40,547 nucleotides of DNA. Origin: Microvirga tunisiensis. Lineage in GTDB: Bacteria > Pseudomonadota > Alphaproteobacteria > Rhizobiales > Beijerinckiaceae. The stretch covers positions 1-40,547 of the forward strand of contig NZ_VOSK01000041.1 of the NCBI RefSeq assembly GCF_009296175.1, written 5' to 3'. The notes under the pieces are model-generated. The model was not told where the DNA came from. It made no database searches and saw nothing but the letters and a program-made list of their open reading frames with translations. Positions 33,074-40,245 of this stretch are shown in pieces. The position numbers and the translations under genes were made by a program. Numbering within the stretch: position 1 is the first letter of the stretch; the number at the start of each line of letters is the position of its first letter.

Positions 33074-33523
33074 CTAAAGATCGCCCAGCAGAAGCTGCGC
33101 CTGGTTGCTCGGCTTCAGCTTCGAGCTCTTTTTCTGAGATGAAGAGACGGTTTTCATTGCGCGATGTTCGGGCCGCTTTCGGCTGCTCTCACCGGCCATC
33201 CGCGCCTTGGCCTTGTCTCTAGCAACCGCCTCCGGTGAGGTCGGATCGTCATGAAGCCACTTGCCGCGCTTGATGACCTCGTTGACCCGCCCCTGATTGA
33301 CGCCCAGTTGGAAGGCGATTTCCTGCTGCGTCATCTCCGTCGTTCCATGAAGCTCCAGGATCCGTCGGGCGAGTTCAGGCGTCATCTTCCGGCCGGCGAT
33401 GCGGCGAGCGGGAGCTACCGACCGCTTGGTGCGATCCCGCTCCCGAAGTTTCTCCAGGATGGCGAGGGCCATATGCATTCCCTGCTCACGCAAGGCATCC
33501 TCGAATTCTTTGAGCGTGGCCAA
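33074..33523 (-). CDS. Predicted helix-turn-helix DNA-binding protein
   Basis: 149 residues. The N-terminal helix (MATLKEFEDALREQGMHMAL) and basic linker lead to a helix-turn-helix at about residues 47-90: MTPELARRILELHGTTEMTQ, then QEIAFQLGVNQGRVNEVI, followed by KRGKWL. The pattern (ELARRILELH, QQEIAFQLGVNQGRVNEVI) resembles recombinase- or sigma region 4-type HTH units in small regulators. The C-terminal 50 residues are Lys/Ser-rich and disordered. It is isolated between repeats, with no partner gene; the target is unknown. Confidence 0.7.
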   Translation of the reverse strand: MATLKEFEDALREQGMHMALAILEKLRERDRTKRSVAPARRIAGRKMTPELARRILELHGTTEMTQQEIAFQLGVNQGRVNEVIKRGKWLHDDPTSPEAVARDKAKARMAGESSRKRPEHRAMKTVSSSQKKSSKLKPSNQAQLLLGDL

Positions 33524-33558
33524 ATCGAACGCACTCCTTCGAAGAAATGGAACCTAAC

Positions 33559-33598
33559 GCATCGTGCGGAAAACCGGATGCACTTTTCCGCACGATGC
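33559..33598. repeat. GCATCGTGCGGAAAA palindrome (intact copy)
   Basis: Perfect 15-bp arms GCATCGTGCGGAAAA (33559-33573) and TTTTCCGCACGATGC (33584-33598) around CCGGATGCAC. This is the best-preserved single-module copy of the repeat family seen at 483-645 and 38848-38977. It lies in the gap between the HTH gene (divergent side) and the pentapeptide-repeat gene end. Confidence 0.8.
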
Positions 33599-33697
33599 GC
33601 CAACTTAAGGGTCTGATGCTCTGGACCTCGCGAGACAAGACCTTCTCAAAATTCAACGGCCACGCTGCAGCTTGGTTTCACCAGAAACAGCAGCGTC

Positions 33698-34453
33698 TCA
33701 GTCCTCTTCTTCCTTACAGGGCCAGGCTTTCGGTGGATTGAGGCCAGCGGGAAGCTTCGTCTGCGCCGTCCCGCAGGCAATATCGACCTGCGCTTGGGTG
33801 AGCCCTGTGACCCCACTCAAATTCGCACCGCCGATTTGTGTCAGGTACAGATACGATCCCGTGAGGTTCACGCCCTGCAGATCCAGGCCATCCAGACGGG
33901 CTCGAGACAGGTTGGAATAACTGAAGTCCACACCGGTAATTTTTGCGCTCTGAAAGAGAACCCGCGCGAGTTCCGCCTTCGATATATTGGCGCCTGAGAG
34001 ATCGGCCCCGCTGAAGTCGGACCTGTTCAGCTCGGCCTTGCTGAAATTCGCTCCTGCGGCTTTGGCCTGGGCAAAGTTCGAGCGGTTCATGTCCGCCGCG
34101 CTGAAGACCGCACCGGTGAGATTGGCCTGTCCGAAATTGGCCCGCCAGCCGAGCGCCTTGGTGAAATCCGCCTTTGTCAGGTCGGCCCCCTCGAAGCGGG
34201 TGCGGCTGACCTCCGTTTCGCTCAAATTGGCACCGGCCATCTTCGAGGACGCAAAATCGCTCAGGGTCAGAAGGGAGCGCTGGAAGATGGTGCCCGTCAG
34301 ATCCTCGTTGGTCAGCATGAGGCGCGCCTTGGAGCATCCGGACCAGTCAATTCCGGGGCCCGGGCCATCCTGACACTTGGCCCAAGCCGGACCGGCACAC
34401 ACGACAGCGGTGATCAAGGCTCCTGCAATCTTCACGCGGAAACGATCCTCCAT
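33698..34453 (-). CDS. Secreted pentapeptide-repeat protein
   Basis: 251 residues with an N-terminal signal (VKIAGALITAVVCAGPAWA, cleaved near residue 25), so it is probably periplasmic or exported. About residues 46-215 are pentapeptide repeats of the A(D/N)LXX type: GANLSETEVS, GADLTKADFT, QANLTGAVFS, GADLSGANIS, GVNLTGSYLY. They predict a right-handed beta-helix. The tail holds TGLTQAQVDIACG, a common capping segment of exported members, and cysteines at both ends that may form a disulfide. Function unknown. Confidence 0.88.
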   Translation of the reverse strand: MEDRFRVKIAGALITAVVCAGPAWAKCQDGPGPGIDWSGCSKARLMLTNEDLTGTIFQRSLLTLSDFASSKMAGANLSETEVSRTRFEGADLTKADFTKALGWRANFGQANLTGAVFSAADMNRSNFAQAKAAGANFSKAELNRSDFSGADLSGANISKAELARVLFQSAKITGVDFSYSNLSRARLDGLDLQGVNLTGSYLYLTQIGGANLSGVTGLTQAQVDIACGTAQTKLPAGLNPPKAWPCKEEED

Positions 34454-34662
34454 TAAGTCCTCTCAAGTTTCTCTTTCAATATTTAGGCATCACGCCCGTC
34501 CGGAGGAGCCCTTTCGATGCAACTTTCCTCGTGTAAGCCACAGAAAAGCGCCTTCGATTCGCACGCTGGACCGTGTCTCGGTGAAAATCGGAGCATCGAC
34601 ACAAGACTCGACTTCCATTTCTTATGGTCTAGCTTCTGCAACGATCCTTGTGGAGTAAAACC

Positions 34663-34890
34663 ATGCGTCTTTCCGTAACGTTTCCTGCCGTTGTGCTTGC
34701 CGGGCTTGCCTTGAGCGGCTGCGTCGCCTCCACGACCCCCGTCGGAGTCCTGCCGCGTGATCCCGTTCCGCCCCCACCATCCGTCTCGGGTGAGGCCGCA
34801 AGGCGTCCCTCCGCCGCGCCCCGGACCGGTGCCACGTCTCAGCGACAGGGTCTGAGCGTGCCTCGCCAAGCCTCCACTCCCCGCCCCTGA
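34663..34890 (+). CDS. Small predicted lipoprotein, Pro-rich
   Basis: 75 residues beginning MRLSVTFPAVVLAGLALSGC, a lipoprotein signal with LSGC lipobox; mature part Pro/Arg/Ser-rich and disordered (PRDPVPPPPSVSGE). The start is ATG 34663 with GGAG at 34652-34655; a frame five codons longer lacks a site. Resembles the other tiny lipoprotein at 21428 in size and style but not in sequence. Function unknown. Confidence 0.6.
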   Translation: MRLSVTFPAVVLAGLALSGCVASTTPVGVLPRDPVPPPPSVSGEAARRPSAAPRTGATSQRQGLSVPRQASTPRP

Positions 34891-34902
34891 CCTCCTTGGA
34901 AT

Positions 34903-34938
34903 GCAAGCACTGGCCGCGTCGGGTTGGCCGATGCTTGC
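34903..34938. terminator. Stem-loop after the small lipoprotein gene
   Basis: GCAAGCA 34903-34909 pairs with TGCTTGC 34932-34938, extended inward by GGCC/GGCC across a two-base internal loop. There is no T-run, so it may be a transcript-end stabiliser rather than an intrinsic terminator. Confidence 0.4.
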
Positions 34939-34975
34939 GCCCTGGATGGGCACTCTCCTAAAGAGCCTTTTATAC

Positions 34976-34998
34976 TGCGCCAATGCGTAGCTGGCGCA
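34976..34998. promoter_or_regulatory. Inverted repeat upstream of the cyclic-nucleotide protein gene
   Basis: TGCGCCA 34976-34982 and TGGCGCA 34992-34998 are perfect inverted arms with a 9-base centre, about 60 bp before the start at 35058. TATACT immediately precedes the left arm. The placement fits an operator near the promoter. Confidence 0.35.
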
Positions 34999-35057
34999 CA
35001 TTCCTATCTTGGTGCTATATGCCGTAACGATAGATCAGAATGCGGGGATGAGTGTTC

Positions 35058-35720
35058 ATGACTTGGTTCGAAGCAATCGGCTGGCTCGGAGCAGTCCTTG
35101 CCGTCACGGGCAGCGCTATGAGGACCATCATCCCGCTGCGCTGCATCGGAATCGGGGCTAATATCTGCTCCCTGATCTTCTCCTCCTTCACGGGCAATTA
35201 CCCGAGCCTCGTCGTCAACCTGATCCTGTTGCCGCTGAATGGCATGCGTCTGTACCAGATGCTGGGCCTGATCAAGCGGGTGAAGCAGGCCTCCAGGAGC
35301 GACCTGTCCATGGATTGGCTCAAGCCCTTCATGACCCGTCACAAGACGAGGACCGGGGAATTGCTGTTCGCGAAGGGCGATGTGGCCGACTGCATGTTCT
35401 TCACGATTTCCGGACGCTATCGCCTGAAGGAGATCGATATCGAGCTGCTCCAGGGGCAGGTCGTCGGCGAGATGGGCTTCATGTCCCCGAGCAACACGCG
35501 CACCCAGACCCTCGAATGCCTGGAAGCCGGTGAGGTGCTCAGCATCTCATATGACGAGGTGCGCCAGCTCTATTTCCAGAATCCCGAGTTTGGCTTCTAC
35601 TTCCTGCGCCTCGCCAGTGAACGACTCTTCTCCAACATGGAGAAGATGGAAGAGGAGATCGTCCGCCTTCGCGCCGCCCTCCCCGACATCGAGCCGATTC
35701 AGAAGGCCGCCTCAGCTTAG
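35058..35720 (+). CDS. Three-helix membrane protein with cyclic-nucleotide-binding domain
   Basis: About 220 residues. Three hydrophobic segments (about residues 3-21, 24-44 and 48-66) are followed by a short basic linker. A cyclic-nucleotide-binding fold spans about 95-195: LLFAKGDVADCMFFTISGRYRL, then a phosphate-binding-cassette-like GQVVGEMGFMSPSNTRTQT with conserved Gly-Glu and Arg, and ECLEAGEVLSISYDEV. A C-terminal coiled segment follows (NMEKMEEEIVRLRAAL). There is no HTH, so it is not a CRP-type regulator. The layout of three helices plus a cytoplasmic cNMP domain resembles Popeye-domain proteins. The start is ATG 35058; a GTG at 35052 is possible. Confidence 0.8.
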   Translation: MTWFEAIGWLGAVLAVTGSAMRTIIPLRCIGIGANICSLIFSSFTGNYPSLVVNLILLPLNGMRLYQMLGLIKRVKQASRSDLSMDWLKPFMTRHKTRTGELLFAKGDVADCMFFTISGRYRLKEIDIELLQGQVVGEMGFMSPSNTRTQTLECLEAGEVLSISYDEVRQLYFQNPEFGFYFLRLASERLFSNMEKMEEEIVRLRAALPDIEPIQKAASA

Positions 35721-35812
35721 AATGCCTATAAGGAAGCTGCAGTTTAGAATTCTTATAAGGTATTGAAATCACTTGATTTTCAATTGACCCGATATCCCGA
35801 TCATGGTTCTAG
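35717..35812 (+). promoter_or_regulatory. Repeat-rich control region of the iron transporter genes
   Basis: Two direct repeats, TTAGAATGCCTATAAGG (35717-35733) and TTAGAATTCTTATAAGG (35744-35760), are 27 bp apart. They are followed by an inverted repeat ATTGAAAT 35762-35769/ATTTTCAAT 35776-35784. A promoter TTGACC (35784-35789), 17 bp, TTCTAG (35807-35812) follows directly. The TTAGAATTCTTA core is nearly symmetric and recalls the TTAGAA/TTCTAA halves of Irr-type iron boxes, though the spacing differs. Iron-responsive control is inferred. Confidence 0.5.
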
Positions 35813-35870
35813 CAACGTCAACGCGGCAGGATGAAACGCCTGCCCGGCACGGTTGCTGGAGGAATGCATA

Positions 35871-36908
35871 ATGGTGAACTTTTCGTTCGGACGCGGGCTC
35901 CTTCTCAGTGCAGCGGCTCTCGGTATCCTGGCAGGATCGGGGCTCTCGGCCTCGGCCGAAGAGGCGCTGAACATCTACACCACCCGCGAGCCGGGCCTGA
36001 TCAAGCCCGTCCTTGACGAGTTCACCAAGGAGACCGGAATCAAGGTCAACACGATCTTCATCGCCAACGGTCTCGAAGAGCGCATCCGCACCGAGGGCCA
36101 GAACAGCCCTGCCGATCTGATCATCACCGTCGATATCGGCCGTCTGGCGGCCGCGAAGGATTACGGCGTGACGCAACCGGTGAAGTCCGAGGCGCTCGAG
36201 AAGGTCATCCCGGCAGCCTACCGCGATCCGGAAGGGCATTGGTTCGGCATCGCCCTGCGCGGCCGCGTCGTCTACGCCTCGAAGGAGCGCGTGAAGCAGG
36301 ACAAGATCACCTATGAGGAACTCGCCGATCCCAAGTGGAAGGGCAAGGTCTGCATCCGCTCGGGCCAGCACCTCTACAACATCAGCCTGATCGCCGCCAT
36401 GATCGCCCACAAGGGCGAGGCGAAGGCGGAGGAGTGGCTGAAGGGCGTGAAGGCCAACCTTGCCAAGAAGCCTTCGGGCGGCGACCGCGAGCAGGCCAAG
36501 GACATCCTCGCCGGCGTCTGCGACATCGCTGTCGGCAACACCTACTACGTCTCGCTCATGCTCAACGGCAACGATGCCGAACAGAAGAAGTGGGGCGAGG
36601 CGATCAACGTGATCCTGCCGACCTTCGAGGGCGGCGGCACGCACGTGAACGTTTCGGGTCTCGCTCTGGCGAAGCACGCGCCCAACAAGGCCAATGCCGT
36701 GAAGTTCATGGAATACATGGTCTCGGATGCGTCCCAGCAGATCCACGCCGAAGCCAATTCCGAATATCCGATCAAGGCCGGCATCAAGATCCACCCGACC
36801 ATCGCGTCCTTCGGCGAGCTCAAGGCCGATAACGTGCCGGTCGCCGAGATCGCCAAGCTGCGCAAGAAGGCGAGCGAGCTGGTCGACAAGGTTCGCTTCG
36901 ACCAATAA
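35871..36908 (+). CDS. fbpA: Fe(3+) ABC transporter substrate-binding protein (FbpA/FutA type)
   Basis: 345 residues with a Sec signal (LLLSAAALGILAGSGLSASA, cleaved near residue 29). The mature protein opens EEALNIYTTREPGLIKPVLDEF, the standard ferric-binding-protein start. The conserved iron-ligand tyrosine pair is Y225-Y226 in VGNTYYVSLML; WFGIALRGRVVYASKERV is another family stretch. GGAGG at 35858-35862 fixes ATG 35871. It delivers ferric iron in the periplasm to the permease encoded 80 bp downstream. A hairpin after the stop may protect this mRNA segment for higher expression. Confidence 0.92.
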   Translation: MVNFSFGRGLLLSAAALGILAGSGLSASAEEALNIYTTREPGLIKPVLDEFTKETGIKVNTIFIANGLEERIRTEGQNSPADLIITVDIGRLAAAKDYGVTQPVKSEALEKVIPAAYRDPEGHWFGIALRGRVVYASKERVKQDKITYEELADPKWKGKVCIRSGQHLYNISLIAAMIAHKGEAKAEEWLKGVKANLAKKPSGGDREQAKDILAGVCDIAVGNTYYVSLMLNGNDAEQKKWGEAINVILPTFEGGGTHVNVSGLALAKHAPNKANAVKFMEYMVSDASQQIHAEANSEYPIKAGIKIHPTIASFGELKADNVPVAEIAKLRKKASELVDKVRFDQ

Positions 36909-36914
36909 GACAAA

Positions 36915-36935
36915 GGGCAGCATTTCCAGCTGCCC
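36915..36935 (+). terminator. Hairpin between binding protein and permease genes
   Basis: GGGCAGC 36915-36921 and GCTGCCC 36929-36935 form a 7-bp stem just after the fbpA stop. The following TCTCCTGCTCC is not a proper T-run, so it is better seen as partial attenuation or 3' protection, typical after binding-protein genes. Confidence 0.5.
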
Positions 36936-36988
36936 TCTCCTGCTCCACAAGGCGCTGCCGGCGACGGTAGCGCCATTTCAGTTCCACC

Positions 36989-38728
36989 GTGATCGCAGAA
37001 ACGCAGACCGCAATCCGCCCATCGGCCCCGCGAAAGGCAAAAAGCCTTCCCTGGTGGCTCTCGTCCGCCGTGGCTGCGATCGGTCTCATCGTTCTTCTGC
37101 CGCTTGCCGCGTTGATCGGCATCGCCGCCGAAGGCGATATGGAGATCTGGCCGCATCTCATCGCGAACGTTCTGCCGGCGAGCACCCTGGACACCCTGGC
37201 GCTGCTGACCGGGATCGGCGTCGTGGCGGGCTCGATGGGCATCACGGCGGCCTGGCTCGTCACCGCTCACCGCTTTCCGGGACGCGGCATCCTGGTGTGG
37301 CTGCTGCCGCTGCCGCTCGCCGTGCCGACCTACATCACGGCTTATATCTACGTGGAGATCTTCGACTCCGCCGGCCTCGTGCAGATGGCTCTGCGCGATG
37401 TCATGGGCTGGAAGTCGCGAAGCGATTACTGGTTTCCTGAAGTTCGCTCGCTCCCCGGCTGCATCCTCGTGATGTCTGCGGTGCTCTACCCTTACATCTA
37501 TATCGCGGCACGCGCGATGTTCCTGACGCAGAGCGCGAGCATGCTGGAAGTGGCGCGGACCCTCGGCGCCAGCCGCATCAAGCTCTTCCGCATCATCGCG
37601 CTTCCCCTCGCCCGTCCTGCTCTCGCAGTCGGCGTGTCGCTCGCGCTTCTCGAAGCGCTGAACGACATCGGCGCGAGCGAGTATCTCGGCGTGCGCACGC
37701 TTACGGTGTCGGTCTACAACACCTGGCTCAACCGCGGCAGCCTCCCGGGCGCGGCGCAGATTGCCTGTGTGATGCTCGCTTTCGTGATGGGCCTGATCCT
37801 GATCGAACGCTACGGCCGGCGGGACCGGCGCTACGCCGCTTCGCCCAAGCGGCACCGCACGGTGCATCCTGTTCCTCTCGTCGGAGCACGCGGCTGGATT
37901 GCGACTGTTCTCTGCACCATGCCGGTTGTCCTTGGCTTCGTTCTGCCAACGGCCTTCCTGCTGCGCGAGACGTTTCGCGGCAGCCTCTTCGATCAGTTCG
38001 ATGCGGATTTCCTCGCTCATTTCATGACGACCATCGGCCTCTCGGTCGTGGCGACTTGCGCGGTGCTGATCCTCGCCGTCGTGCTGGTCTCGGCCGTCCG
38101 CCTGGCCAAGACGCCCCTGACCAAGGGAGCACTCTTTGTCGCAGGCCTAGGCTATGCGCTTCCCGGCACGGTGCTCGCGCTGGGGCTGATGACGCCACTG
38201 GTCGGGATCGACAATCTGATCGGCACCCTCTGGCGCAACCTCACCGGGGAGCGCCTCGGCCTCCTGCTCATGGGAGCCGCGGGCGGCATCGTCATTGCAT
38301 ACGTGATCCGCTTCCTGTCGATTGCGACCGGCTCGCTGTCGGCCGGGCTGGACCGCGTATCGCCGAGTCTCGAGGATGCGGCGCGCACCCTCGGCGCCTC
38401 ACGGCGGGAAATGGTCTGGGCGATTCAGATCCCGCTCATGCGCCCGGCCCTGGCCAGCGCTGCCCTGCTCATCTTCGTCGATTGCATCAAGGAACTGCCG
38501 GCGACCTTGCTGCTGCGGCCCCTCAACACGGAAACGCTCTCGACCCTCGTCTACACCTATGCCTCGCGGGGCCGCTTCGAGGATGGATCCCTCGCCGCCC
38601 TCGTCATCGTCCTCGTCGGCCTCCTCCCGGTGATCCAGCTCGTGCGCAGCGCCGAAGCCCGGCCGCGAGTGGCGGAGAGCCCGAGCAGCGCGGCATCGGG
38701 CTCTCCGAGCCCGGACGATCGGCATTGA
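36989..38728 (+). CDS. fbpB: Fe(3+) ABC transporter permease (fused double permease)
   Basis: 579-residue inner-membrane protein with about twelve helices in two homologous halves, each with an EAA-type loop that contacts the ATPase: EVARTLGASRIKLFRIIALPLARP in the first and EDAARTLGASRREMVWAIQIPLMRP in the second, each split here by only a few residues from the typical EAA spacing. This is the FbpB/SfuB pattern. The GTG start at 36989 has no good ribosome-binding site but no better start is visible. No ATPase gene follows; the partner must be encoded elsewhere. Confidence 0.9.
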   Translation: MIAETQTAIRPSAPRKAKSLPWWLSSAVAAIGLIVLLPLAALIGIAAEGDMEIWPHLIANVLPASTLDTLALLTGIGVVAGSMGITAAWLVTAHRFPGRGILVWLLPLPLAVPTYITAYIYVEIFDSAGLVQMALRDVMGWKSRSDYWFPEVRSLPGCILVMSAVLYPYIYIAARAMFLTQSASMLEVARTLGASRIKLFRIIALPLARPALAVGVSLALLEALNDIGASEYLGVRTLTVSVYNTWLNRGSLPGAAQIACVMLAFVMGLILIERYGRRDRRYAASPKRHRTVHPVPLVGARGWIATVLCTMPVVLGFVLPTAFLLRETFRGSLFDQFDADFLAHFMTTIGLSVVATCAVLILAVVLVSAVRLAKTPLTKGALFVAGLGYALPGTVLALGLMTPLVGIDNLIGTLWRNLTGERLGLLLMGAAGGIVIAYVIRFLSIATGSLSAGLDRVSPSLEDAARTLGASRREMVWAIQIPLMRPALASAALLIFVDCIKELPATLLLRPLNTETLSTLVYTYASRGRFEDGSLAALVIVLVGLLPVIQLVRSAEARPRVAESPSSAASGSPSPDDRH

Positions 38729-38847
38729 GAGAGATCCTTGAAAAGCTACACAATTCGCCTCCGTAGCCATCGTGCCTGATCAGACTCTGAAGAGGCAACG
38801 GCACTGAAGGAGACGCGGTGAGCCACATCCGGAACACGACCTCGAGC

Positions 38848-38977
38848 ATCGTGCGGAACCGAAGGTCTACGTCAGCGAAAAGTGGATCCGATTTTCCACC
38901 CCCTAGGATGCGGTAGCCAAGGAATTAAGCATCGGAATTGATCCCAAAAGTGGAGTCCACTTTTGGATCCGATGCTT
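38848..38977 (+). repeat. Composite palindromic repeat (copy 2)
   Basis: The first module, from CATCGTGCGGAACCGAAGG to about 38905, closely matches the reverse complement of 583-643. The second has outer arms AAGCATCGGA 38927-38936 and TCCGATGCTT 38968-38977 and inner arms CCAAAAGTGGA 38944-38954 and TCCACTTTTGG 38956-38966. Order and spacing of modules match copy 1. It occupies the gap between the iron permease and DJ-1 genes. Confidence 0.75.
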
Positions 38978-39016
38978 TAGGATGTCTTACGGCAAGCTCA
39001 TCGGAGCGTGAGTGGC

Positions 39017-39751
39017 ATGAAGAAGCGGCTTGTCTTGTGGAGCGGTCTGGGTGTCGCCACGCTCCTCGCGACAATTGGTATGGCTTGGGTCCTCTCCCTG
39101 CCTCCGTCGCCGGATGTCGGCGCCGCGCCGCCGATTGCAAAAGAAGAGGCCGATGCCATGCTCGCGGCCTTGAGGCCGCCCAAACGCCAGCGCCCTCTCA
39201 TCGCGATTGTCGGTATCAATGACGCGACCGAGACCACCGATTATCTCATGCCCTATGGCATTCTCCAGCGCGCCGACGTCGCCGATGTGGTGGCGCTGGC
39301 AACGAAGCCCGGGCCAGTGACGCTTTATCCTGCATTCAAGGTCGTGTCCGACATGACGGTCGCGGATTTCGACACGCGGCATCCGGACGGCGCCGACTAC
39401 GTCATCGTTCCCGCCATGAGCCGAGACGACGATCCGGTTGTGCTGCAATGGATCAGGAATCAGGCCGCCAAGGGCGCATTCGTCATCGCTGTTTGCGCAG
39501 GCGCCAAGGTCGTTGGCGCGGCCGGACTGCTCGACGGCAAAGCCGCAACGACGCACTGGTATTATCTCGATAAACTGCGCGAGAAGCATCCTGCGATCCG
39601 CTATGTCGCGGACCGGCGGCTTGTGGTCGACCGGGGCGTTGCAACGACGACGGGGATCTCGGCCTCCATGCCGATGGCGCTTACCTTGATCGAGGCCATC
39701 GCAGGCCGGGACAAGGCCGATGCGGTCGCCCCCGATCTCGGTCTTCCCTAA
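39017..39751 (+). CDS. DJ-1/PfpI family protein, N-terminal part ending at an in-frame TAA
   Basis: 244 residues: one N-terminal transmembrane or signal segment (LVLWSGLGVATLLATIGMAWVL), then a class-I glutamine-amidotransferase-like fold. The nucleophile elbow is FVIAVCAGAKVVGAAGLLDG, with ATTHWYYLDKL following, as in GlxA-type regulators and PfpI proteins. GGAG at 39003-39006 favours ATG 39017. The fold appears complete up to the stop, so the truncated product could be active, but the same frame continues after TAA with family-like sequence to 40153. Confidence 0.8.
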   Translation: MKKRLVLWSGLGVATLLATIGMAWVLSLPPSPDVGAAPPIAKEEADAMLAALRPPKRQRPLIAIVGINDATETTDYLMPYGILQRADVADVVALATKPGPVTLYPAFKVVSDMTVADFDTRHPDGADYVIVPAMSRDDDPVVLQWIRNQAAKGAFVIAVCAGAKVVGAAGLLDGKAATTHWYYLDKLREKHPAIRYVADRRLVVDRGVATTTGISASMPMALTLIEAIAGRDKADAVAPDLGLP

Positions 39752-40153
39752 TGGGACGCGCGCCACAAGAGCGACGCGTTCACATTCACACGCCCCTTTG
39801 CACTGACGGCCATCGGAAACACGCTCGCCTTCTGGGGCCGCGAGCAACTCGGCATAGATCTTCGACCCGGCGCCGACGAAGTCTCGCTTGCCCTCGTGGC
39901 GGACGCCTGGTCGAGGACCTATCGGTCACGCGCGGTAACGTTCGCGCGCACAGAAGATGCGCTTGTGACCCGCAGCCGCATCCGCATCATCCCCGACAAG
40001 GTTGCGACGAGCTGGTCTGCGGATCATCTGCTGCCGGCGATCGGCAGCCAGCGGCCGGCCCAGGCATTGGACCAGGCCCTGCAGGGAATTGCCGCCCGCT
40101 ACGGAATGCCCACGGCCGATCTCGTCGCTATGCAGCTCGAATATCGGAAATAG
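39752..40153 (+). pseudogene. Severed C-terminal part of the DJ-1/PfpI gene
   Basis: Directly after the TAA (39749-39751), the same frame stays open for 133 codons: WDARHKSDAFTFTRPFALTA, then GNTLAFWGREQLGIDLRPG, ALVADAWSRTYRSR and so on to YGMPTADLVAMQLEYRK. Composition and predicted helices are those of a real protein domain, and no ribosome-binding site serves it, though an internal GTG (39896) exists. The simplest reading is a single nonsense change splitting a protein of about 380 residues; a sequencing error at the stop is the alternative. Confidence 0.7.
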
Positions 40154-40169
40154 CGTTTCCAATTTTCAG

Positions 40170-40204
40170 GTGCAAAGAAAAGGCCTCGGGCATACCCGAG
40201 GCCT
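40170..40204 (-). terminator. Terminator of the CoA-transferase gene
   Basis: AGGCCTCGGG 40181-40190 and CCCGAGGCCT 40195-40204 form a perfect 10-bp stem with loop CATA. On the minus strand it is followed by TTTTCTTTG. It lies about 40 bp beyond the stop of the minus-strand gene and may also end plus-strand transcription from the DJ-1 locus. Confidence 0.85.
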
Positions 40205-40245
40205 ATGTAGAAGCCTTCGATCGCCGCGCATTGGCGCCTTGATTG

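Noticed and set aside
36545..38020. Minus-strand 491-codon frame opposite the iron transporter
   Set aside because: Charged, low-complexity shadow of fbpA/fbpB.
39748..39755. Frameshift as the cause of the broken DJ-1 gene
   Set aside because: The downstream family-like segment is in the same frame as the upstream part; the interruption is a stop codon, not a shift.
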